Positions 59,701-64,000 of a stretch of 64,000 bases of DNA are shown piece by piece. Each line of letters opens with the position of its first letter. Position 1 is the first letter of the stretch. The stretch comes from Tribonema minus (taxonomy: Eukaryota; Sar; Xanthophyceae; Tribonematales; Tribonemataceae): positions 682,001 through 746,000 of the forward strand of contig JAFCMP010000135.1 in NCBI GenBank assembly GCA_017506865.1, read 5' to 3'. The notes below the pieces were generated by a model. The model saw only the letters and a program-made list of their open reading frames with translations. It was not told the DNA's origin and searched no databases. Both the position numbers and the translations under genes were made by a program.

Positions 59701-62700
59701 CCGCAGTGCTCAGCAGGTGTAGCGCGTGCCGCCGTTGCCGCAGGGCCGCAGTGCCAACGCCGCCGCTGCGCGCGCGCACCAGCGGCGCTGCTCGCAACGC
59801 AATACTTCTTGATGGATCACTGCAGGTGTACATCCTATACGGACCTGGGCCCTGCCCTAACCCTAACCCTAACCCTGACCCTGACCCTAGCCAGTGTCAG
59901 CACGGCTACAGCAGGAAGTTTGTATGCGGTACTCGCGAGGCGGCGCCGGCGGCCTCATGCCCTAGGTAGGTGAAGACGCCAAGCACACACATGAACAGCG
60001 CGGGAGCGAGTGCACCTTACCGCTGACAACCATCCCCTCAGGCGCGCCATCAGGGCATGCTAGGGGTGCACAGCGCTCGCCGCACGGACACTCACCCTCC
60101 GTCCTCCGTCACTGCCTGCGACGCGCACGCGAGCAACCACAGGGACACCAGCGCATACATATATTGAGTATGCTTTGAGCGCGCGTCGTCTCACTGAGCG
60201 ATGCCGTGTGCACGCACGTCGGACAGATATGCATGGTGATGGGGCGGTAACGCGGGACAGCGCCGACTGGGGCGTGCTGGGCCACTCGTGGGCCTCACTG
60301 ACGTCAACAGAATGTCTGGCGGCGAAGACACGATACAGATGCCATGGCCTTGTGCGCCTTGGACATAGATTCCAATCCTAAATGCCATGGCCTGTTCAGC
60401 CTTGGACACAGGTTCCAGTCCTAAACTGCGCAATTACTACAATGTCAAGTAAGGTGGGAGCAGGCGGCGCCCCCAGACGCGCGGCAAAGGCGCGTCACAG
60501 ACTGAGCGGCCGCAACTGATAAAGTGTCACAGCTGCACCCCTTTTGTCGGTGTTCCTGCTGGCAGTACATTGTGAAGTAACATTGTGAAGTACAAACATT
60601 GCGCTGTGGTGGGTGACACTGTTGCGACCATCGTGCTGCGTCCGCGAGTGATGAGTTCAAGTATCGGCTCGCTGTGCAATGCGCAGCTGCTGGGGAAGCA
60701 CAATGATCACCAATCTGCAGCCCCACTGGAGGAGCATACAAACATCACCATCATCACCAGCCACAACAGCGGTGAGGCGCATGCTGGGCATATCCATTTG
60801 CATATGGCGACGGACGCTGCATTTCACCACTTGAAGTTTTTTGCTGAAGTTTCCTAAATCTTGAAGTTTGTTAACTCTTGAAGTTTGATAAATCTTGAAG
60901 TTTGGTAACTCTTCCTGTTCACAGTTCACACGCCTCGGACAGAGCCAATGTATGCTCTTTAAAGGAGCAGCGCATTGGTGGCCTCTCGCTCTCTGTTCGA
61001 CGCGCTGTTTTTGCGCATGGCACACTACACAGCGCCCTCCTGCACGTGCCAGCACCGCAGACTTGACGCACTACCGCTTGTGTGGTTCAGTATCCAGCTT
61101 GAGACTGTACGTTGCAGAGCATAGCAACTGTACGACTCAGCAACAGTGCCTTACAGGCCTTTGTTTTTACTTCCGGGCTTCAGGTAACACTCTGGGTGGC
61201 AGAATTTCTGCTCTGCCATGTTGAGTCACTTTGCAGCTCAGCGTGCTCCTCGTGCGCACGCTACATTGCACGCCAGACCGCACTCTTGAGGACCGCAACA
61301 AGTGCTCTAAGGTGTGTAGCAGCCGTCTGCGTTCTGCATTCTGCCCGCTCCTCCAGCCTTTGGAACGTCACGCATTCGAAAACGCTTCTGTGGCTGTATT
61401 TCGCTGGCTTTTGCTCTAGGCCATGTCACAGCAGTGACCCGCTGCTGCTGTACCGCTTCTACTGACACACCGCACTGCGCTGTCAAGAGCGGCAAAGCAT
61501 GTGTCGTAGATGTAGCGGCCTTGCCTTGTTGGCATCAGCCTTCTGATTGGCCTGCTCCTCCCGCGCGCGCATGCCATTGGTACACACCACAGCGGCGACG
61601 CGCTGCCACTGCTCCTGGCACTATACACTCTACTGCGACGAAGCGCAGCCTCATGTGCTCCACAACAATGCAGCCGTACCTTGCTAGCTTTGGCCTTCTG
61701 GTTGGCCTGCCTCCTTCTGCCCAGTGCTACTCACACACGGCGCTGCGTTGTCAAGAGCAGCAAAGCAACCTCATAATTGCAGCAGCGTTACCTTGCTGGC
61801 CTTCGCCTTCTGATTGGCCTGCTCCTTCTGCGCCATGCGCTCCGCCTTTTTGGCCTTCCTCTCATCGGCGCCGCCGCCAGCCGCCGCCGCCCCCCCCGCC
61901 GCTGCGTCTTTCTTCTTGGCCTTGCTCTTGTCCTTGGAGCCCTGCTCACCAGGCGCCACATACTCCTCGCCAGTCACTTCCTGCGGGGCAGGGCGGCGGT
62001 TACGGCAGTTACATTAGCACCCTTGCGAAGCAGTGCGCGACGCACTCATCCGAGAAGCCGACCTGCACTGCCGCGTTACGTCAGCACAGTTGCAAGGCGG
62101 CACTGGCTCCGCCATGCGCTGATCTGAGCGAAGTCAGCCTGCACTGCCGCTGCGCTGCAGTGTACTCACAAGTAGATGCCATACTTGAAATGTCACATTG
62201 AGCAGTTCGGTGAGTGCGTTTGGTTGGCGGAGCCATGCCATTGCGGCGCCACAGGCTGCCCACTCGCCAACTTACAACGGTGTTCACTCCTTCTTTTCCT
62301 CCTTCGCCACCCTCCCCGCGGCTGAACAGCTGCCACACGAACTACTGTGTCCTGTGCATCATTGACTGATCATCTTGGGTCAAGGAATGTAAGGTCCTAC
62401 AACCCAGAGCTGGCCCTGCTGTGCAGCTGCGTCTTGTCTCTGCCGCCGCGGATGCTGCTGCAGCCTGCCGGCCGCTGCACCTGCTGCGCAGTTGCTTAGC
62501 GCAGCAGCTATGCGCAGCAGCTGCAGCGAACAGCTGGAGAGCGGTCAAAGCATGTTCTGACGAAACAAGTGTTGCCGCGGCATGCCTCTGGCGTGCTGCT
62601 GCAGCACTTTCCATGAGTGCCTCTACATGACAACAAAGGTAAATTTGGATGATACAGTTCGTACCGCCTGCCACCACTGCGTGCTAAACAGCACGCAATG

Positions 62701-63608
62701 GTATCTGCAGACACAGCTGCGATATCAAGAGGGTTAGAGTATGCGGTCAGCAACTGTCAGGGCTGTGCGGCAAGGATACGATGGCCGTACGAGGGAAGTA
62801 TGTAGTTATTCACTAATGCAGCTATGCGCCATGACTCTCAACAACTTCAACAACTGCCTAGGGCAGACGAAGGCAAGCACTCAACAGCCAGTGGTAGCCA
62901 GCAGCCCACGTGGTGTGCACCTGGTTCTACATTGACACAATTCAAAGCAGTTTGACAATGTGTAGAGCTGACACACGCGGGAGTGACATGATGCCACGGT
63001 TGTGCAGCTGAAGTCTGCCACATTCACTGGGCCTTGTGTGGCAAGGCAAGTGAAACAAGGCATTATGCCCCTCAGCAGACGTATAATCTATCAGAATGCC
63101 ACAGTCAGCGCGTGCAATCTCATGTCTACCAGCGTGCTAATATGACAGCTGAGTGATTGTCATGGTGCCTGCACTGCATATGTCGTCGCGCATCAGCCAC
63201 AAGCCAAATAGGCACGTTCCGCGGCGGCTCAATGTGAATTTTTGCTGTCTAAGCCCAGCGCCAGTGCATATCAATTCAGCAGCAGCTGCTTTTGCCGGTA
63301 CGCCAGGCCATTACATACGGGTCGGAGGTATCTACGCAAAAAAAGGATCCTCTCGGAACTTGAATTTGCTGAGAGCTGTGAGGGGCAGCAGGCAAAATTA
63401 CAGGAGTCCTTTTGTACACAAAGACATGTAGCCACTTCCATTGCAGTGTCCCGCTTTGGCTCCGGCATACCTGGTACTTGCTCTTGAGAGCCAGGAGCTC
63501 GCCGACCAGAGCTTTCACGGCATCCTTGTCCGCTCCGCTGGTCTTCGCATTTCTGATCTCCGCCCCCTTGTCCGTGATGGCTGCTACCAGCTCCTCCTTG
63601 CTGGCCAT
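44749..63608 (-). CDS. DARS1: Aspartyl-tRNA synthetase, cytosolic type, with N-terminal WHEP domain
   Basis: Exons, 5' to 3': 63608-63471, 61980-61792, 58679-58424, 57114-56989, 55895-55686, 55220-55056, 51859-51809, 51044-50823, 49788-49719, 48269-48040, 47604-47529 and 44864-44749. Residues 1-46 ([20 protein letters not shown] to LLALKSKYQ) form a WHEP helix-turn-helix, joined by [13 protein letters not shown] to a Lys/Ala-rich linker. Then come the OB-fold anticodon-binding domain ([12 protein letters not shown]), an acidic insert (55895-55686), [19 protein letters not shown], motif 2 [22 protein letters not shown], and motif 3 [13 protein letters not shown] ending [10 protein letters not shown], the AspRS rather than AsnRS ending. 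It charges tRNA-Asp in the cytosol. All joins are in phase except 61792 to 58679, which lacks a 3n+2 segment, so a small exon is probably missing. The resolved parts total about 616 residues. Confidence 0.95.
45744..46385. repeat. Tandem satellite, ~4 units of about 180-207 bp
   Basis: Units begin near 45744, 45951, 46131 and 46315 with variants of CAATGCTCACGAGTCGCCAA. They share GTGACAGCATG, GCAGCTC(C/T)GCAAGCCTC and CAGCCCAGGCCAGT-type segments. The array lies in the last intron of the aspartyl-tRNA synthetase gene and shows no relation to its exons. Confidence 0.8.
47330..47525. repeat. Degenerate short tandem repeat (CACAGTGCTCAGC-like)
   Basis: Variants of TCACAGTGCTCAGC recur about eight times with irregular spacing, ending at the donor of the 47604-47529 exon. 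This makes a long but meaningless plus-strand open frame. Confidence 0.65.
48474..48530 (+). repeat. Short dispersed repeat, copy 3
   Basis: Diverged member of the family: CAGATCATCTGCCCCTTTTG then CCCCTGAGCG. Confidence 0.55.
49040..49105 (+). repeat. Short dispersed repeat, copy 4
   Basis: ATCATCTGCGCTTTTCCGCC, then CGTGAGCGGGAGTTTACGAG and GTACACAC. It shares the tail with the copy at 56058-56110. Confidence 0.65.
49215..49580 (-). repeat. Three echoes of the 49788-49719 AspRS exon 3' end and donor
   Basis: On the plus strand, CTCACCGTCGTAGCCCGCGT plus CTGCAGCAGC recurs at about 49221, 49393 and 49543 (the last shortened). The true exon edge is at 49719. These lie downstream of the exon in the sense of transcription. 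Confidence 0.95.
49868..50085 (-). repeat. Two echoes of the 49788-49719 AspRS exon 5' end and acceptor
   Basis: Plus-strand copies of GCAGCAGCTTCATGCCCTCG through CGGCAGTACTGAGG occur at about 49873-49935 and 50032-50090. They lie upstream of the true exon in transcription order. This 70-base exon is therefore echoed on both sides. Confidence 0.9.
50330..50705 (-). repeat. Two echoes of the 51044-50823 AspRS exon 3' end
   Basis: Long diverged copies (~110 bases) of the exon end, marked CTTGAGCGGCTCGAACGGGT and extending through the TTGATGCGGTCGAAGATGTG region, lie at about 50350-50450 and 50610-50690. Confidence 0.9.
51110..51490 (-). repeat. Four echoes of the 51044-50823 AspRS exon 5' end and acceptor
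   Basis: On the plus strand, GAAGACGGGGCCCACCTCAA plus ACACCTGTCAT recurs at about 51163, 51271, 51362 and 51452, and the true edge is at 51044. The nearest copy (51110-51190) also includes GGTGGCGGTGCGTGTTGCTG. Units are spaced by ATTCATTCATTC runs. Confidence 0.95.
52315..54706. mobile_element. hAT-family DNA transposon, internally deleted
   Basis: The element is 2392 bp and lies in the AspRS intron between exons 55056 and 51859. An 8-bp direct repeat GGCATGAT flanks it exactly (52307-52314 and 54707-54714). Its ends are inverted: CAGACATTGTCGAATA at the left against CAGACATTGCTGAATA when the right end is reversed (14 of 16). Many ACTCGGT/ACCGAGT words lie in the ~200 bases inside each end. 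An 8-bp duplication, short terminal repeats and subterminal repeats are hallmarks of hAT elements, and the internal frames carry a hAT dimerisation domain. Confidence 0.95.
52612..53920 (+). pseudogene. hAT transposase remnant
   Basis: The frame opening at ATG 52612 (or 52360) runs to a TGA at 53023-53025. It encodes an Ala-rich N-terminus and a region resembling a decayed zinc-finger segment ([17 protein letters not shown]). The downstream frame carries [17 protein letters not shown], a TAG at 53285-53287, and then the hAT C-terminal dimerisation region ([40 protein letters not shown]) to 53920. The roughly 300-residue RNase-H-like catalytic core expected between them is absent. With a frame change, a stop and the core missing, the element cannot make its own transposase. 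Confidence 0.85.
54945..55018 (-). repeat. Echo of the 55220-55056 AspRS exon 3' end
   Basis: The plus strand at about 54947-55008 (GCACGCCGGCGGGCCAAAGT, GAGCCGCCCTCGCTCGCG) repeats the true exon end at 55056-55125, about 110 bases downstream in transcription order. Confidence 0.85.
56058..56110 (+). repeat. Short dispersed repeat, copy 5
   Basis: CATCCGAGCTTTTTCGCGCC then CTGAGCGGGAATTGTTACAA and GTACACACATG; it is close to copy 1 reversed. Confidence 0.75.
56485..56865 (-). repeat. Three echoes of the 57114-56989 AspRS exon 3' end and donor
   Basis: Plus-strand variants of CTCACCTCCTCCACGTGCAC then CTCGATGAGGCTCTGCGTGG occur at about 56497, 56635 and 56807. The true edge is at 56989. They also share upstream CAGCAGTTTGC-like sequence. 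Confidence 0.95.
57588..57637. repeat. Opposed telomere-like arrays
   Basis: GGGTTAGGGTTAGGGTTAG (57589-57607) is followed after a few bases by CAACCCTAACCCTAACCC (57619-57636). The two arrays face each other inside an AspRS intron. Confidence 0.9.
58226..58275 (+). repeat. Degenerate CCCTAA tract
   Basis: CCTAACCCGACCCCTAACTC, then CCCTTATCCAGACCCTAACC; diverged telomere-like units in an AspRS intron. Confidence 0.75.
58690..59420 (-). repeat. Three echoes of the 58679-58424 AspRS exon 5' end and acceptor
   Basis: Units of roughly 170-250 bases contain plus-strand CAGCAGCGGCGCGTCGCCGT then AGCGCCACGCGTCGTCGG-like sequence at about 58833, 59106 and 59305. Each also has CGCAAAGAGCGAG and GTGAGAGGCGCAAGAGTA segments. 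The true copy joins the exon at 58625-58679. Confidence 0.95.
59851..59890 (+). repeat. Interstitial CCCTAA tract
   Basis: Three CCCTAA units followed by CCCTGA and CCCTAG variants, in an AspRS intron. Confidence 0.85.
60833..60915. repeat. Short tandem array of CTTGAAGTTTG
   Basis: Four to five units of about 17-18 bases, such as TCTTGAAGTTTGTTAAC and TCTTGAAGTTTGATAAA, lie in an AspRS intron. The core word TTGAAGT is the one scattered through most introns here. Confidence 0.85.
61521..61725 (-). repeat. Two echoes of the 61980-61792 AspRS exon 3' end
   Basis: Plus-strand copies of CTTGCTGGCCTTCGCCTTCT then GATTGGCCTGCTCCTTCTG occur at about 61524-61562 and 61680-61722, slightly diverged. 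The true edge is at 61792. Confidence 0.9.
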
Positions 63609-64000
63609 CCTTGCTGGTGGCGATTACTCAGCCTCACTTCTGTGATTCAGCCCTGTTGAAGTTTTGGGTTTTAAGTGTTCATTTGAAGTGTGGATCAGAA
63701 GTTCAGTGCCTTTGCACCTTGTAGATGCGTGCATCGCCATTGCTGTGAGCTTTTGAATGCATTGTGGTGCTACATGAATGACTCACTTCATGGCAAGACT
63801 CTAGGAGGTGCCACTATCAATGTGAGGTGTCCAGCAAATTTGCTTTGGCATTCTCATGTTTGTACATGGTTCAGTTGATCTATTCATACCAATTTTTTAA
63901 GCGAAGCAGAGCGACGGGCGTAACAAAAAGTCCTTATTTGGCTTCAAGGACAGACCAGTACAATCACTGCAACAACGAGGACAACGCTGTCAATATCATA
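63609..64000. promoter_or_regulatory. Upstream flank of the AspRS gene
   Basis: This sequence lies 5' of ATG 63608 on the minus strand. It should contain the 5' UTR and promoter. No motif or exon was recognised up to the window edge. Confidence 0.4.

Overview
The window looks like nuclear DNA of a GC-rich, intron-rich photosynthetic protist. Coding is split into short GC-rich exons with GT(GC)-AG introns whose acceptors are often preceded by long C tracts. One product carries a complex-plastid leader followed by a twin-arginine lumen signal, and TTAGGG-type tracts are scattered through introns. A haptophyte or similar alga with a secondary red plastid fits best, but this is inference. No bacterial features are visible.

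Layout: (1) 816-6556 (+), an EGF-like protein built from two tandem copies of a ~333-residue module. (2) 7114-7599 (-), Mediator subunit MED21, apparently intronless. (3) about 8005-11958 (+), mitochondrial cytochrome c1, with the presequence exon not resolved. (4) 12739-15138 (-), a glutathione-peroxidase-fold protein with a Tat/thylakoid-lumen leader and no peroxidatic Cys. (5) 15356-30835 (+), a 16-exon pentatricopeptide repeat protein of about 1004 residues. (6) 30836-37417, mostly non-coding. (7) 37418-43763 (+), the resolved part of a Yip1/YIPF Golgi membrane protein. (8) 44749-63608 (-), cytosolic-type aspartyl-tRNA synthetase with an N-terminal WHEP domain in at least 12 exons. One of its introns carries a 2392-bp hAT element (52315-54706) with a perfect 8-bp target-site duplication and a decayed, internally deleted transposase.

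The genes are unrelated housekeeping, organelle and membrane-traffic functions. The striking feature is structural: exons in at least five genes, on both strands, are flanked in their introns by truncated 'echoes' of their own edges. Copies of an exon's 5' end plus its splice acceptor lie in the upstream intron. Copies of the 3' end plus donor lie in the downstream intron. There are one to four or more copies per edge, and only the exon-proximal site leads to a complete reading frame. Tandem duplication of junction-spanning segments explains the geometry and would account for much of the intron length.

Other repeats include interstitial telomere-like tracts, a ~60-bp dispersed repeat with at least five copies, a ~135-bp repeat in two places, a ~190-bp satellite, and pervasive intronic ACTTCAA/TTGAAGT words. 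Exon coordinates were deduced by hand from splice signals, reading phase and remembered family features; no alignment or search was run.
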